Source: Flavobacterium sp. (lineage in GTDB: Bacteria > Bacteroidota > Bacteroidia > Chitinophagales > Chitinophagaceae). From it: DNA of 44,550 nt. A program made the position numbers and the translations under genes. Where the stretch lies: the NCBI GenBank assembly GCA_030053925.1, contig JASGCX010000006.1, positions 32,895-77,444 on the forward strand. Reading direction: 5' to 3'. The notes under the pieces are model-generated. The model made no database searches, had not been told where the DNA came from, and saw only the letters and a program-made list of their open reading frames with translations. Below, piece by piece: positions 17,087 to 24,619 of this stretch. How positions within the stretch are numbered: the stretch's first letter is position 1; each line of letters opens with the position of its first letter.

Positions 17087-18079
17087 ATGCTTATGAATTT
17101 CTTCGATAAAAAATTTGTTCCCGTAATGATTACGCCTTTCAATCTTAAAGCAAAGGTTGATTTTGATGCAGTTGCCAAGCTGGTAGATTTTTATTTGGCC
17201 GCAGGCGTAAAAGGTTTTTTTGCCAATTGCTTAAGCAGCGAAATGTATAGCATTACTGAAGACGAACGTTTAGAACTCACCAGTTTTATTGTAAAATATG
17301 TACGTGGTAGAGTGCCTATTGTGGCTACAGGTTCTTTTGGTTTAACCATTGAAGACAAGGCAGAATTTGCCAAGAAAATTTATGCTACCGGCATTAATGC
17401 GGTGATATTAATTACTGGACATTTTGCCAATATTGACGATAGCGATGAAGTGCTATTAAATAATTTCTCAAAATTTTTATCGCTTACGCAAGGCATACCA
17501 TTGGGTATGTACGAATGCCCTGCACCGTACAAGCGCATACTAACTGCCCAGGTTTTTAAAACGTTGATGGAAACAGGAAGATTTGTGTATCATAAAGACA
17601 CATCTATTGAACAAGTGCAAGTAAAAGCCAAGCTAGATATTGTAAAGAACATCAACAATCCTTCATTTGAATTTTACGATGCACACAGCCCAAATGCCTC
17701 ATTTTCTGTAAGAAATGGCGCAAAAGGCATGAGTGCTATATCGGGCAATTTTTACCCCGAAATTTTAGTGTGGATGGTTAATAATGCCGCCAATCCTGTA
17801 ATGAAAGAAAAGGTAGATTGGTTGCAGAAAGAGCTTATAAAAGTTGACCCATTAATTCACATTGCCTACCCAATGAGTGCTAAATATTTCCTCAAAAAAA
17901 GAGGCTTGCCAGTGCGTACTATCAGCCGGGCATTTGCTTTAGAATTAACCCCAGAGCAAAAGCAAACACTTGATACTATTTACAACAGCTTCTTAATGTG
18001 GTGCGATGAATTAGGCATTGAAAAACTGAATGTAGAAGAACTGTTAAAACCAAAAGTGCTACTAGATTCGCCTATTTAG
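17087..18079 (+). CDS. DHDPS/N-acetylneuraminate-lyase family aldolase
   Basis: Protein of 330 aa, cytoplasmic class I aldolase type. It starts at ATG 17087 or ATG 17093. The barrel opens with VPVMITPF; the usual GTTGE loop is replaced by NCLSSE; Tyr142 (MYECP) and Schiff-base Lys170 (VYHKDTS) are in the expected places. Family members form or cleave 2-keto-3-deoxy acids, giving pyruvate and an aldehyde, or dehydrate sugar acids. Because the loop that binds the keto-acid carboxylate is altered, the true substrate may be unusual. Next to an isomerase, a dehydrogenase and pectinase-type enzymes it is more likely a catabolic sugar-acid lyase than lysine-biosynthetic dapA. It follows the isomerase by 102 nt and is probably in the same transcript. 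Confidence 0.85.
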   Translation: MLMNFFDKKFVPVMITPFNLKAKVDFDAVAKLVDFYLAAGVKGFFANCLSSEMYSITEDERLELTSFIVKYVRGRVPIVATGSFGLTIEDKAEFAKKIYATGINAVILITGHFANIDDSDEVLLNNFSKFLSLTQGIPLGMYECPAPYKRILTAQVFKTLMETGRFVYHKDTSIEQVQVKAKLDIVKNINNPSFEFYDAHSPNASFSVRNGAKGMSAISGNFYPEILVWMVNNAANPVMKEKVDWLQKELIKVDPLIHIAYPMSAKYFLKKRGLPVRTISRAFALELTPEQKQTLDTIYNSFLMWCDELGIEKLNVEELLKPKVLLDSPI

Positions 18080-18183
18080 TTGGCTTGTATGTTAAGCAGC
18101 TTTGCCTTAACAATTGTAAATTTAATACTGCCTACAAGCAGCAATAAAACGCCAAACCATTGAAATTAACGCATCATTTTTAT

Positions 18184-18285
18184 TTTATTACCAGCTTTTG
18201 TACCACTACTATAATGCTGCCGTTGCAAGTTTATACTAAGTTATTAAAGTGCCTACCAGAGCGTTTTGTACGCTTTTGGGCAATT
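18184..18285 (+). repeat. Dispersed ~95-nt element, copy D, inside a leader region
   Basis: Diverged copy: TTTATTACCAGC, then GTACCACTACTATAATGC, CGTTGCAAGTTTATAC and AAGTGCCTACCAGAGCG. It stays open in the frame of the following exported enzyme and provides the N-terminal region of its leader. Confidence 0.7.
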
Positions 18286-19158
18286 GGCGCTATCATGCCA
18301 ATAACTATCATTCTTGTGCTATTAAATAGCATTGTTTTACCAGTACAAGCACAATCAAAACAACGCTATAAAATTGGCTTAATAGATTTAATGCTACTAA
18401 AAAGGCAAAAGCTTGGTGCTATTACATTAACCAAACAAATTGCTGCCAACGGTGTAGAAGTTGATATGGGTGGTTTAGGCAATAGACCAACATTTGACAA
18501 TACACTGCTTAACGATTCGGTGCGTAATCAATTTTTAAGCAAAGCCAAAGAATTAAACGTAGAAATATTTTCACTAGCCATGACAGGCTATTATGCACAA
18601 GCTTTTTGTAGCAGAGTTGAATACATTAAGTCTATACAAGATTGCATTACTACAATGCAACTAATGCACGTAAAAGTTGGCTTTTTGCCGCTTGGTGTAC
18701 AATGTGATTTAAAGAAGCAGCCAGAACTAAGAGATTCTGTTGTAGCAAGATTAAAAATTGTAGGCCAAATGGCGAAGCAAGCAGGCATTATTATTGGCAT
18801 TGAAACCGCATTGTCGGCTACCGATGAAGTACAATTATTAAAAGACATCGGCTCAAAAAATATTCAGATTTATTTCAACTTTTCCAATCCATTAAAAGAA
18901 GGGAGAGACCTTATTGCAGAACTTAAAATACTTGGCAAAAAGCGTATTTGCATGATGCATTGCACCAATAAAGATTCGGTGTGGCTACAAAACGATCCAC
19001 AAATTGACATGCAAAAAGTAAAGCAAACTTTAGACGATATGCGTTGGAAAGGTTGGCTAGTAATTGAACGTAGTAGAGATGCCACAAAACCAAGAGATGT
19101 AGTAGGTAATTACAGTGCTAACACAGCTTATCTTAAACGTATTTTTCAAGCGCCATAA
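18214..19158 (+). CDS. Exported sugar phosphate isomerase/epimerase-like TIM-barrel protein
   Basis: About 314 aa from ATG 18214. Alternative starts are TTG 18160 and ATG 18295; the last begins exactly at a hydrophobic signal stretch (MPITIILVLLNSIVLPVQA) but leaves no positive n-region, which the upstream ATG supplies (KLLKCLPERFVRF). Cleavage is expected at VQA before QSKQR. The mature part is an AP-endonuclease-2/xylose-isomerase-like barrel: YKIGLIDLML at strand 1, IIIGIETALS with Glu near the metal site, and CMMHCTNKD and GWLVIERSRD late in the barrel. Homologues are often called sugar phosphate isomerase/epimerase, though an exported one cannot use cytoplasmic phosphosugars and may act on free sugars. 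The residues before 18295 come from a dispersed repeat. Confidence 0.78.
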   Translation: MLPLQVYTKLLKCLPERFVRFWAIGAIMPITIILVLLNSIVLPVQAQSKQRYKIGLIDLMLLKRQKLGAITLTKQIAANGVEVDMGGLGNRPTFDNTLLNDSVRNQFLSKAKELNVEIFSLAMTGYYAQAFCSRVEYIKSIQDCITTMQLMHVKVGFLPLGVQCDLKKQPELRDSVVARLKIVGQMAKQAGIIIGIETALSATDEVQLLKDIGSKNIQIYFNFSNPLKEGRDLIAELKILGKKRICMMHCTNKDSVWLQNDPQIDMQKVKQTLDDMRWKGWLVIERSRDATKPRDVVGNYSANTAYLKRIFQAP

Positions 19159-19323
19159 ATTACTTTGTAGTAAGTAAAAATACTTAAATTTAATCTAAGC
19201 TAAATAGTAAAATTGTCCATCATTATAGTAAATACTGCCCTTTTTAAAAGTAGTGTTCTATGCTAATTTTACTTTAGTTGCCATAGTACATAATCATTTT
19301 ACAACAACCTGTACACGCAAGCA
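19159..19323. other. 165-nt AT-rich gap with no recognised element
   Basis: Between the exported isomerase-like gene and the beta-helix gene. No repeat family member, hairpin or TTTG-N19-TANNTTTG promoter was found. A near miss, TACTTTG at 19162, lacks one base of the -7 motif. This is one of the few gaps in the locus without repeats. Confidence 0.6.
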
Positions 19324-21849
19324 ATGAAACGATTGCAGAACTTAGTTTTTTTAGTGTTAGCATGTTGCATTTGCCACACAGCATTTGCAGTAGATATATG
19401 GGTAGCTACCAATGGAAACGATAAAAATATTGGCACACAAAATCAACCTTTAGCAAGTATAGCAGCTGCTTTAAGAAAAGCAAGAGACTTGCGCAGGTTA
19501 AACGATGCTTCCGTTAAAGATGGTATTCACATTATTGTTCGTGGTGGTACTTATCAGTTGTATGAACCTATTTCAATTCGCACAGAAGATGCAGGTACAC
19601 AAACCAGCCCTACTATTATTGAAGCTGCACCTAATGAACAACCAATTATTAGTGGTGGAGTTACCATTTCAAATTGGCAACAAGTAAAGGAAAATATTAC
19701 AGGTTTACCAAAACTTGTACAAGGTAAAATATGGTCTGCAGATGTATCTAAACTTGGCTTCAGCCATTTCAATTTTAGACAACTTTGGGTGAATAACCAA
19801 AAAGCAATAAGGGCTAGAAGTACTGATATTGATAGCTTACAACGTATTTTATCGTGGAATTATCAAGCAGAAAACTGTTGGATACCTACACCTAAAAATA
19901 TTGATTTAACTAAGGTGGTTGGTGCAGAAATGTTCATCCATCAATGGTGGGAGATAGCAATTCTCAGAATTAAATCGATAGAGGTAAAAGCTGATAGTGC
20001 AAAGCTTTCTTTCATGCAGCCCGAAAGTAAAATTCAATCACAACATCCATGGCCTGCGCCTTGGATGTCTAAAGAAACAGGTAACTCGGCATTTTATTTA
20101 ACCAATGCTATTCAATTTTTAAATAAACCCGGTGAATGGTTTTTAGATACCAAACTGCAAAAAATTTATTATTATCCTAAGCCTAATGAAAATTTAAACG
20201 CAGCAACTATTACAGCCGCACTACTCGAAACACTTGTAAATATTGAAGGTTCGATAGATAATACTGTTAAGCATATAAGTTTTAAGGGCTTAAAATTTCA
20301 ACACACTGGTTTTATGCGGCCATCTTTAGCAGGTCATGTACCACATCAAGAAGGTATGTATATGCTAGAGGCTTACAAGCTTAAACCTGCTGGCACACCT
20401 ACACGTAAAACGCTAGATAATCAAGCTTGGATAGGTCGTCCATCGGCTGCCGTGCGTGTTAATTTTGCAAATAACATTGCGTTTACCAACTGCAATTTTT
20501 TGCATTTAGCCTCTACAGGTTTAGATATTGTAAAAGGTGGTAAAAATATACAAGTGGTAGGCAACCTGTTTAAAGATATTGGTGGTACTGCTGTTCAAAT
20601 AGGTATGTTTTCAGAGCCTTCACACGAAATTCATTTACCCTACAATCCAAAAGATACAAGCGAAATAACAAGCAATATAACAGTAAGCAATAACCTTATT
20701 ACCAATGCTACAAATGAAGACTGGGGCTGCGTAGGTATTGGTATTGGCTATGCTAAAAATACAACAGTTACACACAACGATATTTGTGAAGTAAATTATT
20801 CTGGTATTAGCTTAGGGTGGGGTTGGACGGATGCCGATAACGCTGCCAAAAACAACCATTTAGAAGCCAATAAAATTCATCATTACGGCAAGCAGATGTA
20901 CGACTGTGGCGGTATTTACACACAATCATCGCAACCAAATTCAAGTATTGAGTTTAACTACATTGATAGCATTTATAAAGCACCTTACGCACATTTACCA
21001 TCGCATTGGTTTTACTTGTACACAGATGAAGGTACATCGGGATTTACTGTAAAAAATAATTGGACACCTTCAACTAAATATTTGCAAAACGCCAATGGCG
21101 CTAATAATATTTGGTATAACAATGGGCCAAATGTTACAAGCATTGTAAAGCAAAGTGCAGGATTAGAAAAAGACTATCAATATTTATTAGAAAATCAAGT
21201 AAGTGTTGATAAACATTTCGGCATCAATAAAGAGCAAGCTGTAATTATTGAGCTTATTAGCAACGATACTAGCAAGTTAAACAGTGCTTTATTAAACGAA
21301 GTCTTAAACAAGTTCAATATTAATCAATCGGCTTTATTTCAATGGCAAAACCACACCGTCATTTTTGATAAAATACAAGATGTGTACTCGGTTACAGAAA
21401 AATTAAAAGCCGTTTTTCCAACAATCACAGTTAAAACCTACAACAATTTATTCTACGAATTTAACCGTAGTCGCTGCGCTGATGGAACCACCGCTAAAGA
21501 ATGGTCGCACATTATTTTAACTGCCAACTTGGTAAAGGATAAACAAAAGCAGCAAGCATATTTAAACTATCACGCCACACAATTTGAGAAATGGCCAGAA
21601 TTGTCTAAAGGCTTTTGCAATGCGAGTTTTCAGCAGTTGCTATTGTTTAAAAATGATAGACAGTTAATGCTTGTTATTAGTATTCCTAAAGGTGAAAGTT
21701 TGGATAAACTAAATCCAAAAACTGCTGAAAATAATTCAAGAGTACACGATTGGAACAACATAATGAAGCAATATCAAGAAGGCATTTTAGGTACAAAGCC
21801 TGGCGAAACTTGGGTATTTCTACAACCACTAGCAAACCTACCACAATAA
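19324..21849 (+). CDS. Parallel beta-helix glycosidase (GH141-like) with C-terminal L-rhamnose-mutarotase-like domain
   Basis: Protein of 841 aa with signal peptide MKRLQNLVFLVLACCICHTAFA. Residues ~23-610 form a right-handed beta-helix: DIWVATNGNDKNIGTQNQPL at the start, then many short turns rich in Asn and Gly (NITVSNNLITNAT, NTTVTHNDICEVNYSGISLG). This pattern with the GEWFLDTKLQKIYYYP insertion resembles GH141, a family with fucosidase and xylanase members, one of them in RG-II breakdown. Residues ~635-841 look like two ferredoxin-like halves. The second resembles RhaM/YiiL: Tyr746-x3-His750 followed by WPEL (Trp757), and Trp810 in HDWNNIMKQY. The Tyr and His match the catalytic residues of E. 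coli RhaM, while its other Tyr is not conserved. A mutarotase-like domain on an exported enzyme is unusual. Confidence 0.78.
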   Translation: MKRLQNLVFLVLACCICHTAFAVDIWVATNGNDKNIGTQNQPLASIAAALRKARDLRRLNDASVKDGIHIIVRGGTYQLYEPISIRTEDAGTQTSPTIIEAAPNEQPIISGGVTISNWQQVKENITGLPKLVQGKIWSADVSKLGFSHFNFRQLWVNNQKAIRARSTDIDSLQRILSWNYQAENCWIPTPKNIDLTKVVGAEMFIHQWWEIAILRIKSIEVKADSAKLSFMQPESKIQSQHPWPAPWMSKETGNSAFYLTNAIQFLNKPGEWFLDTKLQKIYYYPKPNENLNAATITAALLETLVNIEGSIDNTVKHISFKGLKFQHTGFMRPSLAGHVPHQEGMYMLEAYKLKPAGTPTRKTLDNQAWIGRPSAAVRVNFANNIAFTNCNFLHLASTGLDIVKGGKNIQVVGNLFKDIGGTAVQIGMFSEPSHEIHLPYNPKDTSEITSNITVSNNLITNATNEDWGCVGIGIGYAKNTTVTHNDICEVNYSGISLGWGWTDADNAAKNNHLEANKIHHYGKQMYDCGGIYTQSSQPNSSIEFNYIDSIYKAPYAHLPSHWFYLYTDEGTSGFTVKNNWTPSTKYLQNANGANNIWYNNGPNVTSIVKQSAGLEKDYQYLLENQVSVDKHFGINKEQAVIIELISNDTSKLNSALLNEVLNKFNINQSALFQWQNHTVIFDKIQDVYSVTEKLKAVFPTITVKTYNNLFYEFNRSRCADGTTAKEWSHIILTANLVKDKQKQQAYLNYHATQFEKWPELSKGFCNASFQQLLLFKNDRQLMLVISIPKGESLDKLNPKTAENNSRVHDWNNIMKQYQEGILGTKPGETWVFLQPLANLPQ

Positions 21850-21873
21850 TATTTACAACAAATAGAACTAAAG

Positions 21874-22977
21874 ATGCTAACATTAGGTATATTAGGATTA
21901 AGCGAGGGAAGAAGCACTATTTCTGCGGCTTTGCAAAGCACAATGTGGAATTTAAAAATGATTTGTGATTTAAACTTGGATTTGTGTCGCCAACGTGCAG
22001 ACGAATTTAAAGTGTACGACTATACTACCGATTACCAAAATATGCTTGATGATGCAACCATTGATGTAATTGCAATTTATACACCTGACCACTTACATGC
22101 TGAACATATAAAAATGGCGATACTCCATAATAAACATGTTATTTGTACCAAACCTTTACTTGATAATTTAGCCGATGCGAAAGAACTTTTAGAACTACAG
22201 CAGCAAACAGGTAAACGCATTTTTGTAGGCCAAAGCTCACGTTTTTTTGAGCCAATGAAACGTCAAAGACAAGATTTTTTAGAAGGCGTTATTGGCGATT
22301 TAATTACCGTTGAATCTTACTATCATGCAGACCACCGTTGGTTTTTAGAGAAAGACTGGTCTTTACAAAAATCCTTTAAATGGTTGTTTGGCGGCCTTAG
22401 CCATCCTGTTGATTTTATACGCCTGTATTTACCAGATATTGAAGAAGTAATGGGCTATGGTATGCTTAGTGCTAATGGATTAAAAAGCGGTCTTAAAAAC
22501 GAAGACACCATGCACTTTATTTTTAAAGCTACCGATGGTAGAATTGCTAGAGTAAGTGGTGCTTATACAGGTCCCGTACAGCCTACGGTAAGAGATAGTG
22601 CCATGAGTTGTATTTTAAGAGGAACAGAAGGCGCAAGCCAAGCTGACTACCACGATTTGAGATACGCAGTTACGTCAAAAGATGGGGAAGAAAAACTAGT
22701 AACTTGGGGCGATGCAACACTAAAACACTACTTCAGATTTGAAGGGCAAACACACCACGCAGGTGAATATCAAAACTATCTTGAGTATTTCGCAGATTCA
22801 ATAAATCAGGGCTTTACAGCCTATCCCGATTTAAAAGAAGGCATTGGCACTATTGCTATTTTAAAAGCGATGGATAGAAGTTTGCAAACTGGTACACCTG
22901 TAAAAATTCAAGACATTTTAGAAGAATATGGCTTGCTTAATTATCAAGCTGAAACAGAGCCCGCATTTTCAATTTAA
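21874..22977 (+). CDS. Gfo/Idh/MocA family oxidoreductase
   Basis: Protein of 367 aa without a signal peptide. The N-terminal Rossmann fold shows GILGLSEGR for the dinucleotide, IAIYTPDHLHAEH, and CTKPL at the usual EKP position (Thr replaces Glu before the conserved Lys). The C-terminal domain has GGLSHPVDFIR, the family catalytic His/Asp helix. Members oxidise or reduce sugars and inositols with NAD(P). It starts 25 nt after the beta-helix gene and is followed 45 nt later by an SSS carrier, so one transcript is likely. Together with the isomerase and the DHDPS-type lyase it forms a plausible intracellular route for an imported sugar or sugar acid. The substrate is unknown. Confidence 0.88.
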   Translation: MLTLGILGLSEGRSTISAALQSTMWNLKMICDLNLDLCRQRADEFKVYDYTTDYQNMLDDATIDVIAIYTPDHLHAEHIKMAILHNKHVICTKPLLDNLADAKELLELQQQTGKRIFVGQSSRFFEPMKRQRQDFLEGVIGDLITVESYYHADHRWFLEKDWSLQKSFKWLFGGLSHPVDFIRLYLPDIEEVMGYGMLSANGLKSGLKNEDTMHFIFKATDGRIARVSGAYTGPVQPTVRDSAMSCILRGTEGASQADYHDLRYAVTSKDGEEKLVTWGDATLKHYFRFEGQTHHAGEYQNYLEYFADSINQGFTAYPDLKEGIGTIAILKAMDRSLQTGTPVKIQDILEEYGLLNYQAETEPAFSI

Positions 22978-23021
22978 AGGCTTTCATAAATACTGCTATC
23001 ATTACGTAACCCTGCTTGCCC

Positions 23022-24608
23022 ATGAATACTATTATCAATCACCTTACGCTGCTCGATTTAGTTATCATAGCTGCTTATTTAATTGTGCTTTTGTTTATTG
23101 GTTACAAAGCAAGTTTTGGCAGTAAAAAAACTAATGAAACACTCTTTCTTGCTGGCAATTCTCTTACGTGGAGCAGCATTGGCTTAAATATGTGGGGCAC
23201 AAATGTTGGCCCATCTATGCTGCTAGCATTTGCAAGTATTGGCTATAGTACAGGCATCGTTGCAGGTAATTTCGAGTGGTATGCTTTTGTATTTTTAATG
23301 CTTTTGGCATTGGTATTTGCACCTCGCTATATCGCTGCAAAAGTTACTACCATGCCTGAGTTTATGGGCAATCGTTATGGTAATTCAACACGTACCATTT
23401 TAGCTTGGTATGCGCTTATTAAAATATTGATTTCGTGGTTGTCTTTGGGCTTATTTGCAGGTGGCTTTTTAGTGCGCCAAATACTTGGTATTCCAATGTG
23501 GCAGTCTGTAATTGTATTGGTAGCTTTTGCTGGTTTGTTTGCTTTTATGGGTGGTTTAAAAGCTATTGCCAAAGTGAATGTGTTTCAAATGATTTTATTA
23601 ATTGGGGTATCGCTTACCTTATCTATTCTTGGGCTTATAAAAGTGGGCGGCATCAGTGCTATGTACCATAAAGTACCAAGCAATTTTTGGAATTTGCTGC
23701 ATCCTGCAAGCGATGATAAATATCCTTGGTATGCCATTTTATTAGGCTACCCTGTTTCTGCTGTGGCTTTCTTTTGTACCGATCAGGCCATGGTACAATC
23801 TGTACTTGGTGCTAAAAACCTAAAGCAAGGTCAACTAGGTGTTAATTTCATTGGATGGCTAAAACTATTGTCATTGCCGCTTTTCATCATTCCTGGTATT
23901 TTATGCGCCATCCTTTTTCCAGGTTTATCAGATCCTAATTTAGCCTACATGACTATGGTTACAAACCTGTTTCCATCGGGCATGAATGGGCTAATTATTG
24001 TGGTGTTAATTGCGGTACTTGTTGGCACTATCGGTTCTTCACTCAACGCATTAAGCACAGTGTTTACTACCGATTTGTACGTTAAAAAAATCAACCCAAC
24101 AGCTTCAAACCAACAAATCATTAAAGTTGGCAGAATCACTGTTATTGCAGGTTGTGTATTTGCCATTGGCGTTGCATTAGCTATCGATAATGTAAAAGGT
24201 CTCAACCTTTTCGATATTTTCCAATCGGTACTTGGGTTTATCGCACCACCTTTATCTGTTGTGTTTTTACTCTCAGTTTTTTGGACGAAAACCTCACAAA
24301 AAGCAGTCAATCTTATCCTCTCGTTTGGTTCAGCTTTTAGCCTTGTTATTGGCGTGCTATACCTGTGGATTTTAACGCCAGATAAGTATCATTTTTGGCC
24401 GCATTATTTGGTGTTATCTTTTTTAATTTTCGCCTTTTTATTGTTAGTAGCCATCGCTACCACCTTACTCGATAAATCGCCAATCACCAATATCCATGCG
24501 GTTTCCGACTTAACTAACTTGCCAAAAACATCTAAGCAAGTAAAAATACTTTGGCTAGTGCTAGGTATTGTTATGGTTGCTTTATACATATTTTTTAACG
24601 GTCACTAA
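23022..24608 (+). CDS. Sodium/solute symporter, SSS family (second of two)
   Basis: Protein of 528 aa with about 14 hydrophobic helices. ATG 23022 is preferred over an in-frame TTG at 23016. The SSS signatures are LDLVIIAAYLIVLLFIGY in helix 1, LAGNSLTWSSIGLNMWGTNV, and IGSSLNALSTVFTTDLY for the sodium-site helix. It is clearly distinct from the carrier at 13653, for example in ending with the extra helix VKILWLVLGIVMVALYIFF, so the two probably carry different products. Position between the dehydrogenase and the second GH78 suggests import of a released sugar, perhaps rhamnose or a sugar acid. The next gene starts 12 nt after its stop codon. Confidence 0.9.
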   Translation: MNTIINHLTLLDLVIIAAYLIVLLFIGYKASFGSKKTNETLFLAGNSLTWSSIGLNMWGTNVGPSMLLAFASIGYSTGIVAGNFEWYAFVFLMLLALVFAPRYIAAKVTTMPEFMGNRYGNSTRTILAWYALIKILISWLSLGLFAGGFLVRQILGIPMWQSVIVLVAFAGLFAFMGGLKAIAKVNVFQMILLIGVSLTLSILGLIKVGGISAMYHKVPSNFWNLLHPASDDKYPWYAILLGYPVSAVAFFCTDQAMVQSVLGAKNLKQGQLGVNFIGWLKLLSLPLFIIPGILCAILFPGLSDPNLAYMTMVTNLFPSGMNGLIIVVLIAVLVGTIGSSLNALSTVFTTDLYVKKINPTASNQQIIKVGRITVIAGCVFAIGVALAIDNVKGLNLFDIFQSVLGFIAPPLSVVFLLSVFWTKTSQKAVNLILSFGSAFSLVIGVLYLWILTPDKYHFWPHYLVLSFLIFAFLLLVAIATTLLDKSPITNIHAVSDLTNLPKTSKQVKILWLVLGIVMVALYIFFNGH

Positions 24609-24619
24609 TCACCTTTATA

